From Candidatus Thiodiazotropha sp. (ex Monitilora ramsayi) (GTDB lineage Bacteria > Pseudomonadota > Gammaproteobacteria > Chromatiales > Chromatiaceae), in contig JAHXIO010000006.1 in the NCBI GenBank assembly GCA_025655595.1, positions 558,001-622,000 on the forward strand: a stretch of 64,000 bases of DNA. The letters run 5' to 3'. Numbering within the stretch: the stretch's first letter is position 1; each line of letters starts with the position of its first letter. The notes beneath the pieces were generated by a model. That model was given only the letters and a program-made list of their open reading frames with translations, made no database searches and was not told the origin of the DNA. The position numbers were made by a program, and so were the translations under genes. Below are positions 32,532-40,257 of the stretch, piece after piece.

Positions 32532-32717
32532 TTATGCTGCGGTTTTGGTCTTTTCGTCGTGTTCGTCTAGGGCGTCACAGTCCCAGCGTGTACACCTCTG
32601 CCCGAATCGAACCGGCGCAGGCAGCAGACCGTCTTTCACCCACTGCCAAACAGTCGAGACGCCAACGCCGTAACGGCGTGATACGGCTTTAACGGGGATG
32701 TATTGCTTCTGCTTCAT
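32532..32717 (-). CDS. AlpA-family / MerR-like excisionase or regulator
   Basis: The 61-residue protein has a single helix-turn-helix (AVSRRYGVGVSTVWQWVKDG) followed by LLPAPVRFGQRCTRWDCDALD, the AlpA/DUF-type winged-helix pattern. AlpA regulates excision of P4-like satellites, and relatives act as excisionases. It is the first gene of the minus-strand replication block, with GGAG ahead of the ATG. It may control both the block and element excision. Confidence 0.85.
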   Translation of the reverse strand: MKQKQYIPVKAVSRRYGVGVSTVWQWVKDGLLPAPVRFGQRCTRWDCDALDEHDEKTKTAA

Positions 32718-33052
32718 TATCTCCGACTCTATCTAGTTCCGTGCAAAGCAGCACGATAGATAAAGCGTGAAGAGTTGAAGGGGATTTTTCTAAGGGACAG
32801 TTTAGGATTTATTTTGAAGGGTTTTGTCCTTAAACCTAGAAGTTCTTGATTTATAAGGCAGATCGGACCTTTAAGTGCGGTGTCGTCTGAGAGTTGGCGT
32901 GTCGAGGTTTGGCTAGGATTAATTCCGGTATGCGACCGAAGGAGACCCTCTGGAGTAGAAGATATGCCAGATACTCATCCCCAAGAGCGGACATTAACAG
33001 TTACGTTAACGAGAGCACCTGTCTCGTTACTATTTTATAGGCGTTTCTTGAC
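32718..33052. other. regulatory gap upstream of the alpA-like gene
   Basis: About 335 bases without a gene. Near the alpA-like start, TCTATC (32728) and GATAGA (32755) flank a GTGC...GCAC inverted pair (32741-32754), a plausible operator. AAGG-rich tracts lie further out. No other gene is seen. The region likely holds the promoter of the replication block. Confidence 0.45.
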
Positions 33053-33421
33053 TTAGTAATAATCTGGCTTCCATGCTGGAGGCAACTCCATATCGAATAT
33101 GATGCTTGTGGAATTGAGTTGGAACTCTAAGAAACAAGCGTGCTCGCCTGTAGAGTTCATATCTTTGCAACTAGCATAGAAACCAGAGCCGAACTCAATA
33201 TCTACGCCCCCCTCATTTCCCGAGACACTGACATCATTAACCACAACACTACGGTCCATGACTGTTATACGAGCATCACCAGTGTCGATTAGCCTTTCAA
33301 ACAATGGATGAAATGAGTTTTGATTCTCGATAACGAGGCTCGCAATTACACGCTCTAAACTTTGTTCATTGCCGATATCCGTTTGTGGCAAGTGTAATTC
33401 AACGCGTAGCCTATCTTCCAA
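33053..33421 (-). CDS. hypothetical protein
   Basis: This is a 122-residue soluble protein of unknown function with a probable beta-sandwich (SVVVNDVSVSGNEGGVDIEF, then HACFLEFQLNSTSII). The start codon appears to be TTG, placed a few bases after a strong AAGGAGGT; no ATG is nearby. It is on the same strand as, and about 70 bases after, the RAMA-like gene. Confidence 0.6.
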   Translation of the reverse strand: MEDRLRVELHLPQTDIGNEQSLERVIASLVIENQNSFHPLFERLIDTGDARITVMDRSVVVNDVSVSGNEGGVDIEFGSGFYASCKDMNSTGEHACFLEFQLNSTSIIFDMELPPAWKPDYY

Positions 33422-33488
33422 GAGTACCTCCTTGAACGCTAACAGCTTTATTAACGTGCCCCCTTGTCTCGTTATATATTTTTATGCA

Positions 33489-33968
33489 TCACCGTCTGAA
33501 AAAGTTGGCTCGACGAAACTGCTGGTCTGATGGACGTTTGACTTCGAATTCCTTCCAAGCATTGTTGTTTGTATCGCCTCGCATAGCATTACATAGCTTC
33601 GAAGGAGAGGAGTACGCCTTACCTTCCCACATCAAAACGCCGTTTTGAACAGTAGCGGTCTTCCATTCTCCGTAGTATTGCGTTCGCACCTCCGAGCCAT
33701 GCGGCAACTCAAGTACCTTTAGTGAGTTTGGATCTTGCCAATGGTAGCCCCTGCCAGAGGCTTTAGGGACCAGATCACCTTGGTCCATGCGTTCAAGAAA
33801 CGACCATAATTGGTGATCTGCGATCGCCGCCACCGCACCAGGGCCTCCGCTACCGCCGTCCCGGCGAGACCAAGCTTCGAGCTCGGTATACAAATCTGCA
33901 CTGATCGGAATGAAAGCCAAATTGTGAGTTACGTGTGCCAGGACCTCCTGGCGCTGTTGTTCATTCAT
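33489..33968 (-). CDS. RAMA-like domain protein
   Basis: The 159-residue protein has a helical N-terminal half and a C-terminal domain that looks like RAMA (restriction enzyme adenine methylase associated). It shows LPHGSEVRTQYYGEWKTATV, then GVLMWEGKAYSSPSKLCNAM and NNAWKEFEV. In RAMA proteins this small fold follows methylases or nucleases and may read modified DNA. Here it stands without a catalytic domain. The start is ATG 33968. The next gene on the strand is a small unknown protein. Confidence 0.6.
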   Translation of the reverse strand: MNEQQRQEVLAHVTHNLAFIPISADLYTELEAWSRRDGGSGGPGAVAAIADHQLWSFLERMDQGDLVPKASGRGYHWQDPNSLKVLELPHGSEVRTQYYGEWKTATVQNGVLMWEGKAYSSPSKLCNAMRGDTNNNAWKEFEVKRPSDQQFRRANFFRR

Positions 33969-34516
33969 CGAAAAATCCTCTAATGAGGGATAAGTAGTCC
34001 GTCATATAGGAAAGTGTACTCTATAGAGGATTAAATGCAACTATTATGAGGAAGCTGATGTCGTAATGGCCAATCGAGACGCATAATGGCCAGGTTCACT
34101 TGCGACCTTGACGGCGCGAATCGGGGGGCAGGGACGTCGGGGGGGAACCGATGTTGGGCGCCGTCCTCATTAAATACCCCGAACCACCGAATCTCTGTAT
34201 GCAGCCCAAGCCAACAACCCCTCTTCTGTAGTTCAATAGGATTATCAGACTCGATTGATTTGAGGTTTAGTCCGCTTCGGCTTGATATCAATTATCGTAC
34301 ACTGCCAATCTAGATGTCTGCTACTGGCCAACTCCGGTCCAAACCAGTTATCTCTCCCCTGCCTACACTCGCCAACGACTGCTCAGCGACCTTAGCAGAC
34401 TACCCCAAACTGATTCATACAAGTCCTTCCTGATCGACAAATACCCGCTCAATTGATCTTGTTCAGGGGTTTTTTCGGGCCTATATTGAATCAATTCTCT
34501 TAAGTAATGATTCACA
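33969..34516. other. long intergenic region with a G-rich tract
   Basis: About 550 bases lie between the RAMA-like gene (minus) and the recombinase gene (plus). Open frames at 34031-34291 (minus) and 34086-34313 (plus) overlap each other and have no ribosome-binding site or protein likeness. A run of G tracts lies at 34123-34145 (six, three and seven Gs). The rest should include divergent promoters. Confidence 0.4.
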
Positions 34517-35152
34517 ATGGCTGAGACCGAATATTCACCAGAAATGCGTCTCTTTAGTCCTGATGGAGAGCGCTTGTATCTTACAAGCGATGAACGGGGA
34601 AAATTCCTCGATGCAGCCGAGCATGAGGATAACGAGAATCAAATGTTTTGCCGTGTACTCCACTACACTGGCTGCCGCCCATCTGAAGCGCTCGAACTTG
34701 CACCTGGAAGGGTTTTATTTGATGAAAAGGCATTGGTATTCAGATCACTGAAAAAGCGCAAGGAAGACTCCAGGGGTCGACCAAAGCACCCTCAATATCG
34801 GACGGTGCCGGTCCCGAAACACATAATTAAAGATCTAGACTTCGTCTTCGGCATCCGAAAGCTACGACGTAAGGGTAAGAATCTAGATGAACCACTTTGG
34901 AAAATGAGCCGTCCCACTGCTTACCGGCTTGTTAAGCGGGTTATGGATCGTGCCGGTATTAATGGCAAACAGGCCACCGGCAAGGGTTTGAGGCATGGGT
35001 TCGGAGTAGCAATGGTTACCGCCAAGAAACCCCTACCTCTTCATATTTTGTCGCAATTGATGGGGCATTCAGACACGAAAACTACCGAAATATATTTGCA
35101 GGTTGTTGGTGAAGAAAAACGCCAGCTTGTAGCTGACGCCTGGGAGGGCTGA
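34517..35152 (+). CDS. single-domain tyrosine recombinase
   Basis: This 211-residue protein is only the catalytic half of a tyrosine recombinase. It shows the first Arg in YTGCRPSEAL, the second Arg in KGLRHGFGV, then LMGHSDTKTTEIYLQV with His and the nucleophile Tyr. The His of the usual HxLR motif is replaced by Lys. The N-terminal core-binding domain is absent, as in several short integrase-like proteins on mobile elements. It may move or resolve a sub-module of the element. AAGTAATG sequence, but no strong Shine-Dalgarno, precedes the ATG. Confidence 0.85.
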   Translation: MAETEYSPEMRLFSPDGERLYLTSDERGKFLDAAEHEDNENQMFCRVLHYTGCRPSEALELAPGRVLFDEKALVFRSLKKRKEDSRGRPKHPQYRTVPVPKHIIKDLDFVFGIRKLRRKGKNLDEPLWKMSRPTAYRLVKRVMDRAGINGKQATGKGLRHGFGVAMVTAKKPLPLHILSQLMGHSDTKTTEIYLQVVGEEKRQLVADAWEG

Positions 35153-35226
35153 ATTAATGAGATTAAGGGATTTATCAAATATGGAGCAATACATTGGATT
35201 GTATATTTATACTTGACTGGTTAGAG

Positions 35227-35745
35227 ATGCAAGAATGGGATGTATTAACAGGAATTTCTAGTGTTGTGATTGCATTGTGTGCTTTCTTGTTTACTTTATG
35301 GTCAGGTTGGAGAGTGCATACACATAATAAGCTTTCGGTTAAACCTCATTTGACTACCTGGATAACGACTGACGCCAATAAACATTATTATAGTATTGAT
35401 TTACTAAATAATGGCCTAGGACCGGCACTGATAGATAGATTCGAGGTTATTGTCGATGGTCAGTTATTATTTGGTAATGCTACTGAACCTGTTGAGAATG
35501 CGATAAAGACATTGTTTCCTGAGAATCACTATGAATATCGTAGTTCCGTTGGCTTGGTAGGTAGTGGATACTCGATGCCTGTTAATGAAAAACGTCTAAT
35601 TGCGTCTGTTCATTTTTCCAATGTAAATCCACCATTGAATGAACATGTCATTAATCAAATAAAACGATGCTCTATAAAAATCACTTACAAATCATTCTAT
35701 GGCAAAAAGTACACTTACTCATCTAATGATGAAGTATTTTTGTAG
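35227..35745 (+). CDS. hypothetical single-pass membrane protein
   Basis: This 172-residue protein has one N-terminal membrane helix (ISSVVIALCAFLFTLWSGW) and a soluble domain rich in beta strands (YYSIDLLNNGLGPALIDRF). The fold pattern resembles bacterial DUF proteins with an Ig-like domain outside or inside the membrane. Coding sequence is AT-rich. An ATTAAGGGA motif lies about 60 bases before the chosen ATG. No family is recognised. Confidence 0.65.
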   Translation: MQEWDVLTGISSVVIALCAFLFTLWSGWRVHTHNKLSVKPHLTTWITTDANKHYYSIDLLNNGLGPALIDRFEVIVDGQLLFGNATEPVENAIKTLFPENHYEYRSSVGLVGSGYSMPVNEKRLIASVHFSNVNPPLNEHVINQIKRCSIKITYKSFYGKKYTYSSNDEVFL

Positions 35746-35769
35746 GCGTGTATCAAATTAAGGGATACC

Positions 35770-35949
35770 ATGGATATTGTCATTCTAGTTCTTGCTGGTA
35801 TTGGCTTTTATAGCGTGATCTATTTTTTAGGAAAGCTTTCTGAAGATCGTAAAGTAAAGAGAATGCGAAAGGCAGTACCAGAACTTACAAAAAATATGAA
35901 TGATGAACAGGTATTGAAGCTCATAGAATCTATGGAGAGACCGCACTAG
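35770..35949 (+). CDS. 59-residue membrane protein (copy 2)
   Basis: This is a single membrane helix (VILVLAGIGFYSVIYFLG) and a charged tail (EDRKVKRMRKAVPELTKNM). Length and pattern match the gene at 11645-11824 on the opposite strand. It follows the membrane protein gene by 24 bases and has AAGGGA ahead of the ATG, so translation is likely. The function is unknown, and two diverged copies in one element suggest it matters to the element. Confidence 0.72.
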   Translation: MDIVILVLAGIGFYSVIYFLGKLSEDRKVKRMRKAVPELTKNMNDEQVLKLIESMERPH

Positions 35950-35995
35950 CCCATCAATATTTGTGTTAAATGTGAATAACATTAAGGGAGGACGT

Positions 35996-36145
35996 ATGTG
36001 CAAAAGAATAGATACAGCACAAAAGTTAAATATTGGCCGTTTATTCGTAGGTGATACACACAAATTAAACAATGGACCAGTAACTACTAGAGATACTGTT
36101 ACCGTCGAAATGGCAGATGATATTACTTTCTATATCAAGGATTAG
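35996..36145 (+). CDS. small hypothetical protein
   Basis: This 49-residue frame starts MCKRIDTAQKLNIGRLF right after ATTAAGGGAGGACGT, a very good ribosome-binding site. The end (DTVTVEMADDITFYIKD) looks like two beta strands. No family is known. It lies in line with the short AT-rich genes of this part of the element. Confidence 0.5.
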   Translation: MCKRIDTAQKLNIGRLFVGDTHKLNNGPVTTRDTVTVEMADDITFYIKD

Positions 36146-36185
36146 TGAAATCCATGATAGCGATATAAATGGCATATTAGTAGCC

Positions 36186-36284
36186 ATGGGACGCAACCCA
36201 AGAACAGAATGGGAAACATGGAAACTCGGCGATTCTGTAGTTGTCGATGATGAGTATGTCTCTGTAGTGATCAGAGGAGATTGA
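36186..36284 (+). CDS. very small open frame
   Basis: This is a 32-residue frame (MGRNPRTEWETWKLGDSVV...) ending in a strand-like VSVVIRGD. The end is loosely like that of the preceding 49-residue protein. No strong ribosome-binding site is seen. It is kept because it is in line with the surrounding small genes, but it may be chance. Confidence 0.3.
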   Translation: MGRNPRTEWETWKLGDSVVVDDEYVSVVIRGD

Positions 36285-36352
36285 TCCATCTAAACGAATC
36301 AAATTAAGGGAAGTGCTAACTAGATATTTTGTTTTGAGTACAGGTGAACACA

Positions 36353-36703
36353 ATGAATGACATGGTAGAAGCAATGGAAGGCATAAAAATAGGTTTATCG
36401 CTTTTCGGTCAAGCCATTGGCCTTGTAAATCAAACTAAAGACTTACTTCCAGAGTCACAAGATAAGGAAGCAATTGAGAAGAGTCTCGCAGAGGCAGATA
36501 AAGCAGCAAAAATGGCAGAGGCACAATTAGCACAAGCTCTTGGTTACAAACTTTGCAAGTGCACGTTTCCCCCACAAATAATGCTGTCAAATGGCTATAA
36601 AGAAGACAATTATGCTCAACAGGAAGAATTTATCTGTCCATTATGTAAGAAAAGCTCAATCCCTCCACCAGCACCAGATTTACCTCCGATGTCGGTTGTG
36701 TGA
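36353..36703 (+). CDS. small protein with zinc-ribbon-like Cys pairs
   Basis: The 116-residue protein has an N-terminal helical part (SLFGQAIGLVNQTKDLLPES), an Ala/Glu-rich helix, and then CKC and CPLC motifs about 35 residues apart that could bind zinc. AGGTGA five bases before ATG 36353 supports the start over a GTG three codons earlier. Similar proteins (ALGYKLCKCTFPPQIM pattern) are widespread in gammaproteobacteria without known function. Confidence 0.65.
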   Translation: MNDMVEAMEGIKIGLSLFGQAIGLVNQTKDLLPESQDKEAIEKSLAEADKAAKMAEAQLAQALGYKLCKCTFPPQIMLSNGYKEDNYAQQEEFICPLCKKSSIPPPAPDLPPMSVV

Positions 36704-36784
36704 GAAAGTCTAAAAGTGCTGCAACTGACATCGGTGCTTCTCATCGGTTGAGCTTTATCATGTATCAAAACAGCGGTGTGAATA

Positions 36785-37348
36785 GTGAAATATAATGACT
36801 TTATCAATGAGATTGGCCGACTGATTGAAAAGGGAGAGACTCTATATGATGCAAAGGATATGCATAATAATTCAGAATTTAGGGAATGGCGCCATCATGT
36901 GACAGCCTGCATCGATGCCATTAAAAAGGAAAAATACGACATTAATTGTCAGATTCAATATAGGTCGTTCGGTAGAAGTAATGGGTACTTTTCTCCTGGC
37001 ATCGATGCACTTAAAAAACTGTACAATCGCGAACTTAAAGATACATTGAATGAGCTAAATACTCTTGTTGATCACCACAAAAAATTCGGTGAGCCGGCGC
37101 GATCAGCAAGTGAGCAACCTATAGCACGTGCAAATTCGGCACACAATGTCAATGTGACTATGCGTTGGCTCTGGGATAATGTTTCTTGGAAGTTCTGGAT
37201 CACATTATGTTTAATCATGCTTCTGATATTCACCATGGGTATTAGGCTGGCTCGTTCAAAAGTGTTTGAAGATGCATGTGTAGATAAACACGGCGAAATA
37301 TCTTACTGGTGTGACCCAGTAAAGCTTATCGGTAGTTTTAAGCCATAG
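36785..37348 (+). CDS. hypothetical protein with C-terminal membrane segment
   Basis: This 187-residue protein starts at GTG 36785. Residues 1-120 are helical and charged. A membrane helix (FWITLCLIMLLIFTMGI) lies at ~143-160, and a short Cys-containing tail (DACVDKHGEISYWCD) may form a disulfide outside the cytoplasm. No family is recognised. Confidence 0.65.
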   Translation: MKYNDFINEIGRLIEKGETLYDAKDMHNNSEFREWRHHVTACIDAIKKEKYDINCQIQYRSFGRSNGYFSPGIDALKKLYNRELKDTLNELNTLVDHHKKFGEPARSASEQPIARANSAHNVNVTMRWLWDNVSWKFWITLCLIMLLIFTMGIRLARSKVFEDACVDKHGEISYWCDPVKLIGSFKP

Positions 37349-37372
37349 TGTAATATGATTAAAGGATGCAGC

Positions 37373-37549
37373 ATGAGTGAAAAGATAGACCGACCACATA
37401 AGGTCATAATTAATATGACACATGAGGAAGATGAATTAATTACTGCTTTCTGCAATTTTACAGGTAAGGATAGGCAGGAGCTAATTCGTGAGATTGTGCT
37501 AGAGCAAGCGGAATACTGCTTGAAAACTGGAAAAAGTGAATCAGATTAA
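37373..37549 (+). CDS. ribbon-helix-helix-like small protein
   Basis: This 58-residue protein (MSEKIDRPHKVIINMTHEED...) has a short strand followed by two helices (ELITAFCNFTG, then RQELIREIVLEQAEYCL), the layout of ribbon-helix-helix DNA-binding proteins. AAAGGA is six bases before the ATG. It lies at the right end of the small-gene cluster and could be its regulator. Confidence 0.6.
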   Translation: MSEKIDRPHKVIINMTHEEDELITAFCNFTGKDRQELIREIVLEQAEYCLKTGKSESD

Positions 37550-37766
37550 GGGAGACGATACATAAATAAAGAAATCTCTACTTATGGTCGATTTGGCCGT
37601 TGAACCTTGAAAGTCATATGTCCGCTCCAGGCCGTATTCAGACTGCTGACAATCGAAGCTTTATTATAAGCTTGTGGAAAGAAGACTAAGATTTGCCCCT
37701 TTTCTGACTGCAAGACTTCGTTGAACACATGCTTATCTGTACAGATCTAGGCTAAATTACTACATC

Positions 37767-38390
37767 TCATATGAATCGTTTTATGTCCTGAGCGATTCCT
37801 GAGTCTCCCTTGTCAATATCTATTGTTTTGTAGAACTCTTTCAGAAATCTGAAAAAATCCCCTGAGTAGCTGTTCAATACTGGGTCATAGGTGAATTTCG
37901 ATGATTTACCTTTCTCTCTTATGAAAATTTCGTAGAGAGTGCTAACAAGCTTCTTTCGATATTCATTTCTAATTACGTTGATACTTTGTTTCTCATTTTC
38001 TTCTTGAATCATTTCTTGAGAGCACAGAATTAATGTCCTTAGATCCTTAATAAGATCATTTATATGTATGCGATGCCATTCTGTATCCTCTAGCTCATAA
38101 TTGTCTGATTTTGATTCTAGAATGACATGAAGATGCTCACCGGCATTGCGCAAAGCATCTATAAGCGATTTCGTAGAAACATGAATCTGTGATAGGTAGT
38201 TAACTCTTTCTTTTTTTGTGTCTTTTTTTGGAATTAACGAAACTCTAAAGACATCATCACCAAAAATTGAAGTAACAACCTCGGTTGCAATGTCTGAGGG
38301 AGACTTGAAGGAATACATTGCAGCTAACTCATATGCTGCTTCAGCAATAAGTATCATTTCTTCTGAGGTTGTTTCATATGGTTTCGGCAT
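37767..38390 (-). CDS. hypothetical protein next to the integrase
   Basis: This is a 207-residue helical protein of unknown function (MPKPYETTSEEMILIAEAAYELA). The second ATG at 38390 has GAGGGA at better spacing than the first at 38396. It is AT-rich and Lys/Glu-rich. It follows the integrase gene by about 25 bases on the same strand and could be co-transcribed with it. Confidence 0.65.
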   Translation of the reverse strand: MPKPYETTSEEMILIAEAAYELAAMYSFKSPSDIATEVVTSIFGDDVFRVSLIPKKDTKKERVNYLSQIHVSTKSLIDALRNAGEHLHVILESKSDNYELEDTEWHRIHINDLIKDLRTLILCSQEMIQEENEKQSINVIRNEYRKKLVSTLYEIFIREKGKSSKFTYDPVLNSYSGDFFRFLKEFYKTIDIDKGDSGIAQDIKRFI

Positions 38391-38417
38391 AGACATGTTC
38401 CCTCAATTGGCGGTTTC

Positions 38418-39626
38418 TTAACTCTTTTTTTGGATAGGAACTACATCAGCCCCTTTCTTCAGCCCATCCAGGTAATCCGCCCAGCTCTGCATCATCCTGA
38501 TTCGCTCGGGTAGATGTTCAGCGTAGTTGTAAGCAGCCCTAACTGAGTTTCGTTCTGCATGCGCCAATTGCCTTTCTATTGCGTCCCTGTGCCAACCCTG
38601 CTCATTCAGGATCGTCGAGGCCATCGAGCGGAACCCGTGACCGGTCATCTCGTCTTTTGTGTACCCCAGCCGGCGTAGGGCTGCATTGACGGTATTTTCT
38701 GACATGGGTCGTCTAAGTGATCGGACGCCAGGGAAAACATACTTACCGCGCCCGGTGAGCGGATGAATCTCTTGTAGGACTGATAGAGCTTGACTTGAGA
38801 GGGGTACGATATGAACAACGTTCATCTTCATCTTCTCCGCCGGTATACGCCACTCAGCTTTGCCTAAGTCGATTTCAGACCATTCAGCATGCCTGAGCTC
38901 GCCTGGTCGCACAAAGGTCAGTGAGGCAAGCTGGAGAGCGCACCGGGTTACAAATGAACCCTCATAGCCATCAATTGCTCTGAGAAGTTCTCCAATCTTT
39001 TGAGGATCGGTAATGCTGGCATGATGCTTTTGGCGGGTAGGGGGTAGGGCGCCTTTCAAATCCGCAGATGGATCACGTTCGGCTCTGCCTGTTGCAACGG
39101 CATAGCGGAATATCTGTCCGCAACTTTGGTGGATTCTATGTGCTGTCTCTACGGCTCCTCTGTTTTCGATTCGGCGTAAGACAGTGAGGAGTTCGGGTGC
39201 CGTGATCTCACCGATAGGCCGGCTACCGATCCATGGAAAAACATCTTTATTCAATCTGAGCAAGATTCGGGAAGAATGTGTCTTCGACCAGTTTGGTTCG
39301 CGCTGGCCCCACCATTCACGGGCAACTGCTTCAAAGCTGTCCTCATCAGATTGAGCTGCTTTTGTTGCCTTGCGAACTTCGCCAGGATCAATCCCATCAG
39401 CGATCTGTGTTCTGGCAGTGTCTCTTCTGTCTCTCGCGGTTTTCAAAGAGACATCCGGGTATACGCCAAGGGCCAACAACTTCTCTTTACCCTGGAAGCG
39501 ATACTTCAATCTCCAGTAGCGCGAGCCCTTCGAGTTTACTAATAGGAATAGGCCGCCACCATCGAATAGCTTGTATGTCTTCTCTTTGGGTTTGGCGTTA
39601 CGGACTGCGGTGTCTGTAAGGGCCAT
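38418..39626 (-). CDS. intA: P4-type tyrosine integrase
   Basis: This is a 402-residue integrase of the P4/phage CP4-57 group. The N-terminal DUF4102 domain (AKPKEKTYKLFDGGGLFLLV and YWRLKYRFQGKEKLLALG) is followed by a core-binding domain. The catalytic domain has Arg in FVRPGELRHAEW, GHGFRSMAS with His and Arg, and the AHAERNSVRAAYNYAEHL end with Tyr. Integrases of this group use tRNA and tmRNA 3' ends as targets, and the live tmRNA 3' end lies 175 bases upstream of its start. It drives integration of the element 8019-39800. TACCCCCA repeats lie just before it. Confidence 0.93.
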   Translation of the reverse strand: MALTDTAVRNAKPKEKTYKLFDGGGLFLLVNSKGSRYWRLKYRFQGKEKLLALGVYPDVSLKTARDRRDTARTQIADGIDPGEVRKATKAAQSDEDSFEAVAREWWGQREPNWSKTHSSRILLRLNKDVFPWIGSRPIGEITAPELLTVLRRIENRGAVETAHRIHQSCGQIFRYAVATGRAERDPSADLKGALPPTRQKHHASITDPQKIGELLRAIDGYEGSFVTRCALQLASLTFVRPGELRHAEWSEIDLGKAEWRIPAEKMKMNVVHIVPLSSQALSVLQEIHPLTGRGKYVFPGVRSLRRPMSENTVNAALRRLGYTKDEMTGHGFRSMASTILNEQGWHRDAIERQLAHAERNSVRAAYNYAEHLPERIRMMQSWADYLDGLKKGADVVPIQKKS

Positions 39627-39669
39627 TTAACCTCCTGTGGGGGTATCAGCTCACTAGGGGAGGTGGGTT

Positions 39670-39688
39670 ACCCCGAAATATACCCCCA
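39670..39688 (+). repeat. right copy of the 19-base element-end repeat
   Basis: ACCCCGAAATATACCCCCA matches the left copy (8095-8113) at 17 of 19 positions, same orientation. Inverted TGGGGGTA copies lie at about 39633 and 39700. The cluster next to the integrase gene suggests integrase arm sites. Confidence 0.55.
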
Positions 39689-39746
39689 AAAGTGCTGGAT
39701 GTGGGGGTACGCTATTGGATCTTGCTGGACACAGTATACAATAAAA

Positions 39747-39767
39747 AAGCCCGCTTTATGCGGGCTT
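39747..39767 (-). terminator. tmRNA terminator
   Basis: On the minus strand AAGCCCGC and GCGGGCTT pair perfectly over eight bases around a five-base loop and are followed by TTTTTTATT. It lies 34 bases beyond the tmRNA 3' end. It lies on the element side of the attachment site, so the element brings its own terminator for ssrA. Confidence 0.8.
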
Positions 39768-39800
39768 ATGGACTATTTTGGATTTCTCTGGACTTTGAAA

Positions 39801-39823
39801 TGGTGGAGGCGGGCGGATTCGAA
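39801..39823 (-). other. right attachment site in the ssrA 3' end
   Basis: This is the last 23 bases of the tmRNA gene, with TTCGAATCCG, then CCCGCCTCC, then ACCA. A degenerate copy is at 8019-8038. The element keeps the functional tmRNA end, as is usual for integration into tRNA-like genes. The exact crossover point cannot be fixed by eye. Confidence 0.6.
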
Positions 39824-40166
39824 CCGCCGTCCGCGAGTCCTCTGCCAAAAGTTCTACATGCTTAGTCCTGCCTATTGTTTTTAACCGGCTACCACCCGAC
39901 GGACAGGGCGTGTAGCAAGCGATTCCGGTAGAGTTTTAACGCATCCGTCCCGGAAGAACTTCAGCGCGATCCCGTGAGATATGACGCCTGATAAGCTGGA
40001 CGCACAGGCACGGCTCCAGTCAGACGGCACCCTACTGGGTATTAAGCAGCGAGTGCGTAGTTGTCGTCGTTGGCAACTATAAGTTTGCAGCTGGATTTAC
40101 GAGGTGCTCTGCCCCTCGACATGCACTTTAGGTTTTGTAACCCCCGTCGAAGCCTACGTCGCCCCC
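39801..40166 (-). ncRNA. ssrA: transfer-messenger RNA
   Basis: This is a one-piece tmRNA of 366 bases. The 5' end GGGGGCG pairs with CGCCTCC at the 3' end, before ACCA. A T arm with GGTTCGAATCC is present. The tag frame at 40042-40074 on the minus strand encodes ANDDNYALAA followed by TAA. tmRNA with SmpB frees ribosomes stalled on broken mRNA and marks the product for proteolysis. smpB is about 90 bases upstream on the same strand. Confidence 0.97.
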
Positions 40167-40257
40167 ATGACGGTCAAGTGAATAGACATTATATGCGAGG
40201 CAATGGTTCCTGGCTATCGATCAATACTCCATCCACTTTGGGATATACAGGAAACGG

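Noticed and set aside
34123-34145. Possible G-quadruplex (runs of six, three and seven Gs)
   Set aside because: Four separate tracts are possible only by splitting the long runs. No gene start is close enough to suggest a regulatory role.
34031-34313. Two overlapping open frames of 75-86 codons on opposite strands
   Set aside because: Neither has a ribosome-binding site or recognisable protein; G-rich composition keeps the frames open by chance.
37655-37675. AAGCTT...AAGCTT inverted repeat
   Set aside because: Only six-base arms with an AT-rich spacer in an AT-rich intergenic region; expected by chance.
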